From: Vicinamibacterales bacterium
Lineage (GTDB): Bacteria > Acidobacteriota > Vicinamibacteria > Vicinamibacterales > UBA2999
Length of the DNA: 64,000 bases
Reading direction: 5' to 3'
NCBI GenBank assembly: GCA_041394705.1
Contig: JAWKHS010000016.1
Coordinates: 1 to 64,000, forward strand
A program made the translations under genes and the position numbers. Below the pieces are notes generated by a model that did not search any database, was not told the origin of the DNA, and saw only the letters and a program-made list of their open reading frames with translations. Shown piece after piece: positions 1 through 9,681 of this stretch (positions are counted from its first letter, which is position 1; every line of letters starts with the position of its first letter).

Positions 1-1092
<1,092 letters not shown>

Positions 1093-1185
1093 GCCGGCCC
1101 TCACCCGCCGGGCCGGCCGCCGGCCTGGCGGAACGGCCGTGGACACGCGGCCGGGAGCGCAGCCTCCCGGACCGCGGCACGGCCG

Positions 1186-3624
1186 CTATTCGATCCGCAG
1201 CGCCTCGAGCGGATCCACGCGGGTGGCCCGCATCGCCGGCACCAGGCTCGCGACGAACGCCACCAGCGCGAGCACGAGCGGCAGCGACAGGAACGTGAGC
1301 GGGTCGGTCGCGCTCACGCCGAACAGGAGCCCCTGGAGCGTCCGCGTGAAGACGAGCGCCGCGCCCAGGCCCACGACGAGGCCGGCGGCGACGGGCTTCA
1401 GCGCGTCCACGAGCACCAGCCGCAGGATCTCCCGCGTGGTGGCGCCCAGCGCGACACGGATGCCGATCTCGTTGGCACGCTGCGCGACGGCGTACGACAC
1501 CGTGCCGTAGATGCCGGCCAGGGCCAGGACGAGCGCGATCAGGGCGAACACCGCCAGGACGGACACGTTGAACCGGCGCTGCGTCAACGACGCGCCGACG
1601 TCGGCGTCCAGCGTCCGGGCCTGCGAGACGGGCAGCGAGGCATCCAGCGCCTGGAGCGCCGCGCGAAGCGGCGCCGCCAGCCCCGACGGCGACCCGGCGG
1701 TGCGGACGATCACGTACTGCGCCGACCGTGCCGCGCCGGTGTGTACGCCGTAGGCCATCGGGCCCGGGGCTTCGTCCGCGCGGTCGTGGCGCACGTCGGC
1801 GACGACGCCGACGATCTCCGACCAGATCGGCTGCCCGCGCTCGTCGGAGTCGAAGCTGAAGCGGCGGCCGATGGGATCGAGTCCCTCGAATTCGCGCCGG
1901 GCCATGGCCTGGCTGATCACGATCACCCGTGCCTGATCCACGGCATCGGCCTCGGTGAACTCGCGGCCGCGGACGACGGGGATTCCCAGCGTCGCGAAGT
2001 AGCCGGGCGAGACGTCGAGCCAGCGCGCCAGCGGCTGCTGGTTCAGGGGCACCTCGGGCTTGCCCTCGACGTTGAACGCGATGACGGTCCGGCCACCGCT
2101 CATCGGAAGCGAGGTCGTCAGCGCGGCCGCCTCCACGCCCGGGAGGGCCCGCGCGCCGGCCAGCACCCGATCCCAGTAGGCGACGAGCTGGCCGGACGAC
2201 CGGTAGTTCTCGCCCGTGGGCGCCACCTGCACGGTGAGGATGCGGTCGGTGGTGAAGCCGAGCGGCACGTCCACGAGCGTCATGAGGCTCCGGAACAGCA
2301 GGCCCGCGCCCACCAGCAGCACGAGCGAGAGCGACACCTCGGCCAGCACCAGGCCGGCCCGGGCGAAGCGGCGGTGGCCGTCGCCGGTCGTCCCCCGGGC
2401 GCTCTCTTTCAGCGCGGACTGCAGGTCGGGCTGCGAGGCCTGCCACGCCGGCACCAGGCCGAACAGGATGCCCGTGGCCACCGACAGGACCAGCGCGAAG
2501 GCCAGGGCGGCGCCGTCCACCCCGATGGGCGCGACCCGCGGGACATCGCCGGGGTCGAGCGCCAGGATCGCGTCCACGCTCCAGAACGCGACCAGCACGC
2601 CGAGGCCGCCGCCGACGAGCGCCAGCAGCACGCTCTCGGTCAGCAGCTGGCGGACGATCATCCGCCGGTGGGCCCCGACGGCTGCCCGGATGGCCAGCTC
2701 CCGCGTCCGCGCGGTGGCCCGCGCCATCAGCAGGTTGGCCACGTTCGCCACCACGATGAGGAGCACGCAGCCGACCGCGCCGAGCAGCACGAGGAGCGGC
2801 GTCCTCGCCGACCGCACGAGCTGATCCTGCAGCGGCCGCGCGACGCCGATGAAGTTCGCCGACTCGGCGGGATATGCCGCCGCCAGGCGGTCCGAGATGG
2901 TCGCAAGCTCGGCGTTCGCCGTGTCGATGGCCGTTCCGGCCGTCAGGCGTCCGATCGCGCGCAGGAAGTGCATGTCCCGAATCGCCCGCGGATCGGGCGG
3001 CCCCGGCGACGGCACGTCGTAGGCGGCCGGGATCCAGAGCTCGGCGCCCTGTGGGAAGTTCACGGTGGCCGGCATCACGCCGATCACGGTGTGGGGGGTG
3101 CCGTCCAGGCGCACCGCCTGGCCGATGGCGTCTGGCGAGCCCGCGAAGCGCCGCTGCCAGAAGCCGAAGCTCACGACCACGCTCTGGCCCTGGCCCGGTT
3201 CGGCGTCCGCGCGCGTGAACGACCGGCCCAGGACCGTCGGTACGCCGAGGACGTCGAAGAACGTCGACGACGTGACGGCGCCGCTCAGGCGTTCGGGCTC
3301 ACCCGCCGCGAGCGTCACGTTGAACGTGCGTCGCCAGTAGGCGCTGAGCGCGTCGAAGCTCGTGGCCGTCTGCTGCCAATCCACGAAGGTGGCGGGCGCG
3401 ATGGCGCCTGGCCCCCGATCGCGCCGCTCCACTTCGTTCACGTCCACCAGCCGTGACGGGTCGGGAAACGGGAGGCCGCTCAGCAGCACGCCATTGACGA
3501 TGCTGAACATGGCGGTGTTGGCGCCGATGCCGACGGCCAGCGTGAAGACGACGACTAGACTGAAGCCCGGCGTCTTGAGCAGGACGCGGACGGCGTGGCG
3601 CAGGTCCTGGAGCAGTCGGTCCAT
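1186..3624 (-). CDS. ADOP-type ABC transporter permease (FtsX/MacB family)
   Basis: An 812-residue permease of the family known as acidobacterial duplicated orphan permeases. It opens with a cytoplasmic helix and TM1 (LLKTPGFSLVVVFTLAVGIG), followed by a MacB-like periplasmic domain. A first FtsX module contains the typical ARTRELAIRAAVGAHRR loop. Then come a second periplasmic domain and a second FtsX module ending ALVPAMRATRVDPLEALRIE. No ATPase gene adjoins it, as is usual for ADOPs. Such proteins are thought to work in mechanotransmission, efflux or lipoprotein handling; the substrate is unknown. The start ATG has no clear Shine-Dalgarno, and no better start lies downstream before TM1. 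Confidence 0.93.
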   Translation of the reverse strand: MDRLLQDLRHAVRVLLKTPGFSLVVVFTLAVGIGANTAMFSIVNGVLLSGLPFPDPSRLVDVNEVERRDRGPGAIAPATFVDWQQTATSFDALSAYWRRTFNVTLAAGEPERLSGAVTSSTFFDVLGVPTVLGRSFTRADAEPGQGQSVVVSFGFWQRRFAGSPDAIGQAVRLDGTPHTVIGVMPATVNFPQGAELWIPAAYDVPSPGPPDPRAIRDMHFLRAIGRLTAGTAIDTANAELATISDRLAAAYPAESANFIGVARPLQDQLVRSARTPLLVLLGAVGCVLLIVVANVANLLMARATARTRELAIRAAVGAHRRMIVRQLLTESVLLALVGGGLGVLVAFWSVDAILALDPGDVPRVAPIGVDGAALAFALVLSVATGILFGLVPAWQASQPDLQSALKESARGTTGDGHRRFARAGLVLAEVSLSLVLLVGAGLLFRSLMTLVDVPLGFTTDRILTVQVAPTGENYRSSGQLVAYWDRVLAGARALPGVEAAALTTSLPMSGGRTVIAFNVEGKPEVPLNQQPLARWLDVSPGYFATLGIPVVRGREFTEADAVDQARVIVISQAMARREFEGLDPIGRRFSFDSDERGQPIWSEIVGVVADVRHDRADEAPGPMAYGVHTGAARSAQYVIVRTAGSPSGLAAPLRAALQALDASLPVSQARTLDADVGASLTQRRFNVSVLAVFALIALVLALAGIYGTVSYAVAQRANEIGIRVALGATTREILRLVLVDALKPVAAGLVVGLGAALVFTRTLQGLLFGVSATDPLTFLSLPLVLALVAFVASLVPAMRATRVDPLEALRIE

Positions 3625-3748
3625 GGGGCGGACCGGAGTGCAGGATTGGGGCCAGTCTCGCGTGCGGGCGGTGGCCCTTGGGATTCAGCGGCTTGCGGAA
3701 CGCCCGCCCGGCGCCGCCCGCGCCGGCTTGTTCGCTTCCGGGACGGCC

Positions 3749-3774
3749 GTGCGCCATGCCCGCTCACGGCGCAC
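3749..3774. terminator. Short inverted repeat after the epimerase-like gene
   Basis: GTGCGCC and GGCGCAC form a perfect 7-bp inverted repeat with a 12-nt loop, about 40 bases after the stop of the minus-strand epimerase-like gene and before the ADOP permease. No U-tract follows, so its role as a terminator is inferred from position only. Confidence 0.3.
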
Positions 3775-3812
3775 CTGTATGCGGCTCGTCGGTCCGGCTC
3801 GCGCCGCGCGCG

Positions 3813-4943
3813 TCAGCGGCGGGCCTTCCACGCCGCCAGGATCGCGCGCTCCTGCTCGGGCGTCATCACGTAGCGAGGCGTCATCCGAAGCGCCTCCGGC
3901 GCCGCGTCCGACTGCCGCCACGCGAGCGTGTCGCGCGCCGTCGTCAGGAGGGCGCGATACGTCAGGCCCGCCCCGCGCGCCTTCGTGTTGGCGATCCGCA
4001 TGTGCCCCAGCTCGTCGCCGTCGGCCATCACCCACGGAATGGCTTCGATGAGCCCGCCGGGATCGTCGGCCGTCTTCGGCCGGAGCGGGTACGCCTTCAA
4101 CCACGCGTAGTCGTCGATCCAGGTGTACGTCGTGCCCGGCGCGGCCATCGGCGCCAGGCCCTCGATGAACTCGCCCAGCGTCTGGGCCGTGGCGGGACCG
4201 ACGGCGTTGAACGTGCCCGACGCCCGGGCCTCCATGAGGCGCACCATCCACTCGGCCAGGTCGCGGACGTCGATGTACTGCACGCGGTCGCTCGTCCGCC
4301 CCGGTACCAGCACCTCCCCGCCACGGGCCATGCGGACGGGCCAGTAGGTGAACCGGTCGCTCCCATCCCCGGGTCCGACGATGTAGCCGGGCCGGATCAC
4401 CAGGTGGCCGTCCGGGAACACGTCGCGGGCCGCCTGCTCGCTCTGCGCCTTCATCACGCCGAAACTCGGCGGGTCCTGCGGCGGCACGTCGGCCAGGCGG
4501 ACGGGGCCGGACTCGGGAATCTCCACCGTGCGGTACGGCCAGAAGACGCCGGTGGACGACACGTAGAGATAGCGGCCCACGCGGCCGCTCAGCGCCGCGG
4601 CCGCCGCGCGCGTCCACGGGACGCTGTTGGCCGTGTCGACCACCACGTCCCAGCGCCGGCCCTTCAGGGCATCGTAGGCGTCCGGCCGCGTCCGGTCGCC
4701 GCGCAGCGCCTCCACCTTCGAGAAGTCGTCCCCGTGCTGGTTCGGCGCGCGCCGGCCGCGATTCAGCATCGACACGCGATGGCCGCGCGCCAGCGCGGCG
4801 TGCACGATCTGGGGCCCGACGAAGCCGGTGCCGCCCAGCATGAGGATGCCGAGCGGCGCCTGCGCGCGGAGGGGCGACGCGGGCAGCAGTCCCGAGGCCA
4901 GGGCCGCGGCACCCGCCTTGAGCACATGGCGTCGGGTCGTCAT
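3813..4943 (-). CDS. Tat-exported NAD-dependent epimerase/dehydratase-like protein
   Basis: A 376-residue protein with a twin-arginine leader (MTTRRHVLKAGAAALASG, ending near SPLRAQA). A short-chain dehydrogenase-type Rossmann fold follows, with dinucleotide loop GGTGFVG (residues 37-43) and a VSST strand at 128-131. In extended SDRs the catalytic pair is YxxxK; here the position reads FGVMK (161-165), so the lysine is kept and the tyrosine is replaced by phenylalanine. The fold would be exported folded, possibly with NAD(P) bound, by the Tat system. The missing tyrosine makes ordinary epimerase or reductase chemistry doubtful. A TACGCT box ends 7 nt before the ATG, with no Shine-Dalgarno, suggesting a leaderless mRNA. 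Confidence 0.85.
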   Translation of the reverse strand: MTTRRHVLKAGAAALASGLLPASPLRAQAPLGILMLGGTGFVGPQIVHAALARGHRVSMLNRGRRAPNQHGDDFSKVEALRGDRTRPDAYDALKGRRWDVVVDTANSVPWTRAAAAALSGRVGRYLYVSSTGVFWPYRTVEIPESGPVRLADVPPQDPPSFGVMKAQSEQAARDVFPDGHLVIRPGYIVGPGDGSDRFTYWPVRMARGGEVLVPGRTSDRVQYIDVRDLAEWMVRLMEARASGTFNAVGPATAQTLGEFIEGLAPMAAPGTTYTWIDDYAWLKAYPLRPKTADDPGGLIEAIPWVMADGDELGHMRIANTKARGAGLTYRALLTTARDTLAWRQSDAAPEALRMTPRYVMTPEQERAILAAWKARR

Positions 4944-4956
4944 GCGCGCGAGCGTA
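4944..4956 (-). promoter_or_regulatory. Putative -10 box close to the epimerase start (leaderless candidate)
   Basis: Read on the minus strand this is TACGCT, then 7 nt, then ATG. With the usual 6-8 nt from a -10 box to the transcription start, transcription would begin at or next to the start codon. No -35 element stands out. Confidence 0.4.
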
Positions 4957-4998
4957 GCACCGGCGGCCCCGTTGGGACGATGTGCGTGACGGCCGGGT

Positions 4999-7956
4999 CT
5001 ACTGACGCGAGGTCGACGTCCGCGTGTCGGCCTTCCCCGCGTCCAGGTCGTTCCAGTTCATCAGGGCGTTGAAGCCCAGGCTGAACGTGCCCTGGGTCTG
5101 CCAGCGCCAGAACGGCCGGATCGCGAACATCACGACATGGCCCTTGCCGAGCGCGGCGTCCACGAGCGCCGCCTTGCCCGTGAGCCCCTGCGCGCCGGCG
5201 ATGGTGCCCGACAGCAGGAGATCGGCCGGGTTCTGCGAGAACGCGACGACGACGCGCGGACGGGTCTCGTCGATCGTGATGCCGAACTGCGCGGCCATCG
5301 ACCGGAACTGCGCCATCTCGTCGGGCGCGGCCCGCCCACCGCGATCGCCGGCCGGGGCACTCTCGAGCGGCTGGATGCGCAGCGGCTGCGCGTTGGGGGT
5401 CACGTTCTGGCCGAGCCCGGCGTTGGCCGCCCCGCCGCCGAAGAAGCCGCGGAAGGCGCCGGGGCCGCCCGCGGCCACGTTCAGCACCGGATCCTGGTTG
5501 AAGTAGACGGGCAGATCGCTCGCGTCGAAGCCATAGGCGAGGGGGCTCTTGAGGTCCGCCATCTTGCCGCGGACGATCGAGCCGCGGACGAAGAGCTGCG
5601 GCGGACTCTCCACGGTGATGCCCGACGTGACGCCGTACTCGGGGAGGATCGTGGACGTCGACCCCTCGGTGATGAGCGTCCCGCCTTCCTGCACGAACTG
5701 CACGAGGTTCAGGAGCCCTTCGAGCCCCATGCCGCCCCGGATGTCGTCGCTCGAGTCCACGTAGGCGAGATTCGGCGTCTTGTCGGTCTTCTTGTACGGC
5801 AGCGGCGTCTTGCCGGTCATGGCCATGCCGTTCACCTGCGAGGTGGGGGTACCGCCGACGTGCGGGAAGATGATGACGTCGTACTTCGCCCGGAGGCTGC
5901 CCTCCCGCAGCTTCTGATCGGCGAAGTAGGTGTAGGGCACGCCGTAGGTGTCGAGCGCCGCGCGCACCCAGCCCTCGTCCTGCGTCCGCGTCCAGCTGTG
6001 CACGTAGCCGATGCGCGGGATGTCGAGGTCGTGGGTCTTCACGGCCGGCGGCGCGTCGACCGCCCAGGCGGAGAGGCCCAGGTCCTTCAGCATGGGCTCG
6101 AGGGTGGCGCGGTCGGCGTTCGGGACCACGACGGCGCCGGCGCGGAACCTGTGCCCGGCCAGCTCGAAGTCCTCCTCCGCCGCCGCCATCTTCACCGACG
6201 GGTTCTTGAAGCGGAAGGTGACGAGCGCGTTGTCGGCCGTGTGATCCACGACCAGCGTCGACCCGGTGCCCTGCACGCCGCCGGCCGCCGTCACCGGGCC
6301 GGTCACGGGCGCCATGGCGGCCGAGAGCACCGACGCGTCCTTCACCTCGGCAATCGTGAGGTCGCGCATGTACTGGAACGTCCAGCCCGTGTCGTCGTAG
6401 GGGCGCGGGTTCTGCGGCGGGTAGTTCTGGACGGAGAAGTACATGTCCGCGAGCGTCCGGTACGGCTGGTCGCCGCGCACGATGTAGTCGCCGGCGGCCA
6501 CCGAGACCCCACCCGCCGTGAACGCGCTCGTCGCGCGCTGGATCTCCAGCCCCTGGCGCAGCAGCTCGTTCACCGCGTCCGCCGTGTCGGCCTTCCGGCG
6601 CTGGTTCGCCGGGATGTGCCAGGCGTAGACGGGGCCGCGCTTCCCCTTCTCGACCGACCGCTTGTTCTTCATCCAGTAGTTCTCGAGGAACGTGGTCCGG
6701 TGCTCCGCCACGTAGTGCATCGAGAGCAGCAGCGCCGACTCCTGGATGTTCGTGTTGTTCCTGGGACCCCACTTGATCTCGGGCAGCGGCGGATTCGGGC
6801 GGAACCACTCCTTGCTGGTCGTGGTGGCGCCGGCGCGAGCGGTGTAGTTGTCGGGGCCGTAGCTCTGCACCTCGTAGAAGCGGCCGATGGCGTTGTGCGA
6901 GTGCGCGATGAAGAACATGTAGTTCGGCACCCACCCGTCGTAGAACCCGTAGGTGAAGACGCCTGGCACGCCGCGCTTGGCCATCTCCATCACGTCGGTC
7001 TGGGCGAGCAGCCACCACTCGCTGATCGTGATCGGGTCGAGCGCATCGTTGTACGGCCCCGTGCCCGTGGACGAGTACAGGTAGGTCTGCGCCTCGTGCA
7101 GGTCGTGCATGATCGTGGGCGTCCACTGCAGCTGCATCCGGGTGACCGTCTTGGTCAGCTCGAGGAACTGGCCCATGCCGTCGCGGTTGTTGTCGTGCTG
7201 GACGTACTTGCCCCAGTACATGAGCGGCAGCCGGGCATCGCCCTGCGCGCGCGTCTTGTTGAAGTAGTAGGTGTCCACCTGCTTCTCGCGGCCGTCCACC
7301 TCGATGACGGGCGTGATGAGCGTGATCACGTTGTTCCGGATCGACTGGATGAAGGGCGTCTCCTCGACGATCAGGCGATAGGCCAGCTCGATGAGCATCT
7401 CCGGGCCGCCGTTCTCGGGCGAGTGGATGCCGCTCAGGATGTAGTAGATGGGCTTGGCCGTCTTCAGGAGGGCCGCCGCCTGGACGTCGGTGGTCTTCCG
7501 GGGATCGGTGAGCGAGGCGAGCTGGGTGCGGTAACTCTCGAGGTTCTTGATGGTGGCCTCGTCGGCAACCGCCAGCGCGACGATGTCACGCCCCTCTTCG
7601 GTCGTGCCGATCTTCCAGTACTTCGCGCGCGGAGACACGCGCGCCAGCTCCTGGTAGTAGCGGGCGATGTCCTTCGCGTAGGTGAGCTCGCCCGGCTGTC
7701 CCACGTAGCGGCCCAGGAACTTCAGCGGCGTGGGCACGGTGTCGGACGCCGGCAGGTGATCGACGAGCTCGGTGGTGATGCGCGGATCCTGCAGCGCCTC
7801 GCGGATCTTCGCCGTGTATTCCTGGTCCTGCTTCTGGGGAGCGCCGGTGGTCGCCGGCCGGGCCTGCTGGGCCGTCGCACCCGCCCCCAGCGACAGCGCC
7901 AGGGCCGCGGCGGCGCCGGCCGCGGCGAAGGAATGGAATCGAGAGTACGACCGCAT
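4999..7956 (-). CDS. Secreted M14-family zinc carboxypeptidase, large form
   Basis: A 985-residue preprotein with a signal peptide (about residues 1-30, ending GATAQ). The M14 domain carries the first zinc motif HSPE (H178, E181) and the third ligand in the HDLHEAQ segment (H284 or H287); PVIEVDG lies between them. The C-terminal 600 residues resemble the long second part of the other M14 protein at 50.7 kb, and include beta-rich segments and a glutamine-amidotransferase-like stretch near PRIGYVHSWTRTQDEGW. It probably trims peptides in the periplasm or outside. A strong GGAGGT lies 7 nt before the ATG, and an upstream CTCCAG/CTGGAG hairpin (7967-7987) lies in the leader. The MocR gene precedes it on the same strand. 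Confidence 0.9.
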   Translation of the reverse strand: MRSYSRFHSFAAAGAAAALALSLGAGATAQQARPATTGAPQKQDQEYTAKIREALQDPRITTELVDHLPASDTVPTPLKFLGRYVGQPGELTYAKDIARYYQELARVSPRAKYWKIGTTEEGRDIVALAVADEATIKNLESYRTQLASLTDPRKTTDVQAAALLKTAKPIYYILSGIHSPENGGPEMLIELAYRLIVEETPFIQSIRNNVITLITPVIEVDGREKQVDTYYFNKTRAQGDARLPLMYWGKYVQHDNNRDGMGQFLELTKTVTRMQLQWTPTIMHDLHEAQTYLYSSTGTGPYNDALDPITISEWWLLAQTDVMEMAKRGVPGVFTYGFYDGWVPNYMFFIAHSHNAIGRFYEVQSYGPDNYTARAGATTTSKEWFRPNPPLPEIKWGPRNNTNIQESALLLSMHYVAEHRTTFLENYWMKNKRSVEKGKRGPVYAWHIPANQRRKADTADAVNELLRQGLEIQRATSAFTAGGVSVAAGDYIVRGDQPYRTLADMYFSVQNYPPQNPRPYDDTGWTFQYMRDLTIAEVKDASVLSAAMAPVTGPVTAAGGVQGTGSTLVVDHTADNALVTFRFKNPSVKMAAAEEDFELAGHRFRAGAVVVPNADRATLEPMLKDLGLSAWAVDAPPAVKTHDLDIPRIGYVHSWTRTQDEGWVRAALDTYGVPYTYFADQKLREGSLRAKYDVIIFPHVGGTPTSQVNGMAMTGKTPLPYKKTDKTPNLAYVDSSDDIRGGMGLEGLLNLVQFVQEGGTLITEGSTSTILPEYGVTSGITVESPPQLFVRGSIVRGKMADLKSPLAYGFDASDLPVYFNQDPVLNVAAGGPGAFRGFFGGGAANAGLGQNVTPNAQPLRIQPLESAPAGDRGGRAAPDEMAQFRSMAAQFGITIDETRPRVVVAFSQNPADLLLSGTIAGAQGLTGKAALVDAALGKGHVVMFAIRPFWRWQTQGTFSLGFNALMNWNDLDAGKADTRTSTSRQ

Positions 7957-8049
7957 GTGTGTGACCTCCAGACGAACTCCTGGAGTATGGTGCCGCCGCG
8001 GCGCGGAGGTGTAACGGGGCGTCTCGCGCGGCGGGCTCGCGGCGGCGCG

Positions 8050-9498
8050 TCACCCGCGGCCGCCCGGGCGGCCGGACGCGGCGAAGGCACGCGCGAGGAG
8101 CGCGAGACCGGCGTCGATCCTGGCGGACGGGATGGCGCCGAAGCCCAGCACCACGCCGTTCATCGGGGGCTGACCGGCCGCGAAGTCGGCCAGCGCGTGG
8201 ACGCGCAGGCCACGGCGCGCGGCCTCGCCGACGACGTCCGATGCCTGGACGGCCACGCCCCGGTGCACGAGCGCGGCGACGTGCATGCCCGCCGACGAGG
8301 GCACGACGGCGAGCCATCGGGCCAGGTGCCGATCGATGCCGGCGGCGATGCGTGCGTAGCGGTCGGCGTAGACCCGTGTGACGACGCGGATGTGGCGGGC
8401 CAGGTGGCCGCTGTCGATGAAGCGGGCCAGCGCCGCCTGCGTCGTGACGTCCCCGTGCCAGTCGGCGAGCTGACGCGCGGCCTGCAGCGCCGGCTGCAGG
8501 CTCGCGGGCGCCACGAGGAATCCCTGTCGCAGACCCGGGAGCAGGACCTTCGAGAACGAGCCCACGTAGACGACCCGGCCCGATCGATCGAGGCTCTGCA
8601 GCGGATCCAGCGGCCGTCCGCCGAAGCGGAACTCCGTGTCGTAGTCGTCCTCGACGATCACGGCGCCGGCACGATCCGCCCAGTCCAGCAGGGCCATGCG
8701 CCGGCGCAGCGACATGGTGACGCCGGTGGGAAACTGGTGCGAGGGCGTCACGTAGACGAGCCGGGCCGACGGCGGCAGCCGATCGACCCGCAGCCCTTCG
8801 TCGTCCACGGGCACACCCGCGACACGGGCGCCGAGCGAGTCGAAGAGCAGGCGGGCACGTGGGTAGCCCGGGTCCTCGACCGCCACACGGAGGCCTGGCG
8901 AGACGAGCACGCGACCCACCAGATCGAACGCCTGCTGCGCGCCGTTGGTCAGCAGCACGTCGTCCGCCGAAGCCCTGACCGCGCGCGAGACGCCGACGTG
9001 TCGCGCCACCGCGGCCCGGAGGGCCGGATGGCCCGCGGGATGCCCGTAGGTCGAGTACTCCTCGACGCTGCCACGCAGGGCCGCGGCCACGAACCGCCGC
9101 CAGATGGTCAGGGGAAAGAGCGAGTCGTCGGGTGTCCCGATGCCGAAGTCGTAGCGCACCTCGACCGGCGGCGCCTGGCGTTCGATGGGCCGCGCCGTGA
9201 AGGACGCGCGCGGCGCGACGACACCGGTGGGGGCACGGCCCGCCGGGTGCGCGGGCAGCGGGCCGGGCACCACGAACGACCCGGCGCCGACCCGGCCTTC
9301 GATGACGCCCTCGGCCGCGAGCCGCTCGTAGGCGACGCCGACGGTGTTGCGCGAGACCGAGAGGCGGGCCGCCAGCGCCCGCGACGGCGGCAGCCGCTCC
9401 CCGGGGCGGAGCCGGCCGTCGAGGATGGCCTCGAGCACCTGGCGGAAGATCTGCTCGGCGAGGTCGCCCCGGCCGCCGAGCCGGACGTGCAGGTCCAT
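8050..9498 (-). CDS. MocR-type GntR-family transcriptional regulator with aminotransferase domain
   Basis: A 482-residue protein. The N-terminal winged helix (residues 10-75) has the GntR signature RPGERLPPSRALAARLSVSR. A fold-type I aminotransferase domain follows, with the PLP lysine in GSFSKVLLPGLRQGF (K317) and the conserved VEDDYDTEFRF. MocR proteins bind PLP or an amino-acid adduct and switch a divergent gene. That fits here: an EamA exporter gene faces away, with ATTGGC elements in the shared region. I prefer the ATG at 9498; a GTG at 9522 would add eight residues but has no ribosome-binding site. The effector is unknown. The gene may not control pyridoxal synthesis, since no pdx genes are nearby. 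Confidence 0.92.
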   Translation of the reverse strand: MDLHVRLGGRGDLAEQIFRQVLEAILDGRLRPGERLPPSRALAARLSVSRNTVGVAYERLAAEGVIEGRVGAGSFVVPGPLPAHPAGRAPTGVVAPRASFTARPIERQAPPVEVRYDFGIGTPDDSLFPLTIWRRFVAAALRGSVEEYSTYGHPAGHPALRAAVARHVGVSRAVRASADDVLLTNGAQQAFDLVGRVLVSPGLRVAVEDPGYPRARLLFDSLGARVAGVPVDDEGLRVDRLPPSARLVYVTPSHQFPTGVTMSLRRRMALLDWADRAGAVIVEDDYDTEFRFGGRPLDPLQSLDRSGRVVYVGSFSKVLLPGLRQGFLVAPASLQPALQAARQLADWHGDVTTQAALARFIDSGHLARHIRVVTRVYADRYARIAAGIDRHLARWLAVVPSSAGMHVAALVHRGVAVQASDVVGEAARRGLRVHALADFAAGQPPMNGVVLGFGAIPSARIDAGLALLARAFAASGRPGGRG

Positions 9499-9511
9499 GG
9501 CCGCCACGATC

Positions 9512-9559
9512 GATTGGCCCACTGCATTTTGTCAATATTGGCTCTTTGACCGTGCCAAT
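9512..9559. promoter_or_regulatory. ATTGGC/GCCAAT elements between MocR and EamA genes
   Basis: Three copies of one hexamer lie in the divergent region: ATTGGC at 9513-9518, ATTGGC at 9537-9542 and its reverse complement GCCAAT at 9554-9559. The stretch from 9526 to 9560 is much richer in A+T than its surroundings. Two direct copies plus one inverted copy is the layout often seen in MocR operators, so this is a likely binding site for the neighbouring regulator. Confidence 0.45.
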
Positions 9560-9601
9560 CCAGGCGGTAGATTTGGAGCTCCCCGGATGAAGGAGGCCCT
9601 G

Positions 9602-9670
9602 ATGGAGCGCCGGTTCGACGATGGGCGGGTCGCGCCCGCCACCTGCACTCCGGCGGTCCCCTTCGCCTAG
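9602..9670 (+). CDS. Possible 22-residue leader peptide ahead of the EamA exporter
   Basis: ATG at 9602 follows a perfect AAGGAGG (9590-9596) with a 5-nt spacer, the best ribosome-binding site in this region. It opens a 22-codon frame (MERRFDDGRVAPATCTPAVPFA) that stops 11 nt before the exporter ATG. An in-frame ATG also occurs at 9587. The exporter has no comparable site of its own, so translation of the small frame could feed ribosomes to it or act as an attenuating leader. No protein family is recognised; a chance frame is possible. Confidence 0.35.
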   Translation: MERRFDDGRVAPATCTPAVPFA

Positions 9671-9681
9671 AGGCGCTGCCG

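Noticed and set aside
5137..9549. A 1470-codon open frame on the + strand across the M14 and MocR genes
   Set aside because: Its translation is rich in Arg, Gly, Ala and His without any family motif, and it lies antisense to two clear genes. Long antisense frames are expected at this G+C content; the same holds for the minus-strand frame at 53353-57012 and the + frame at 61101-63368.
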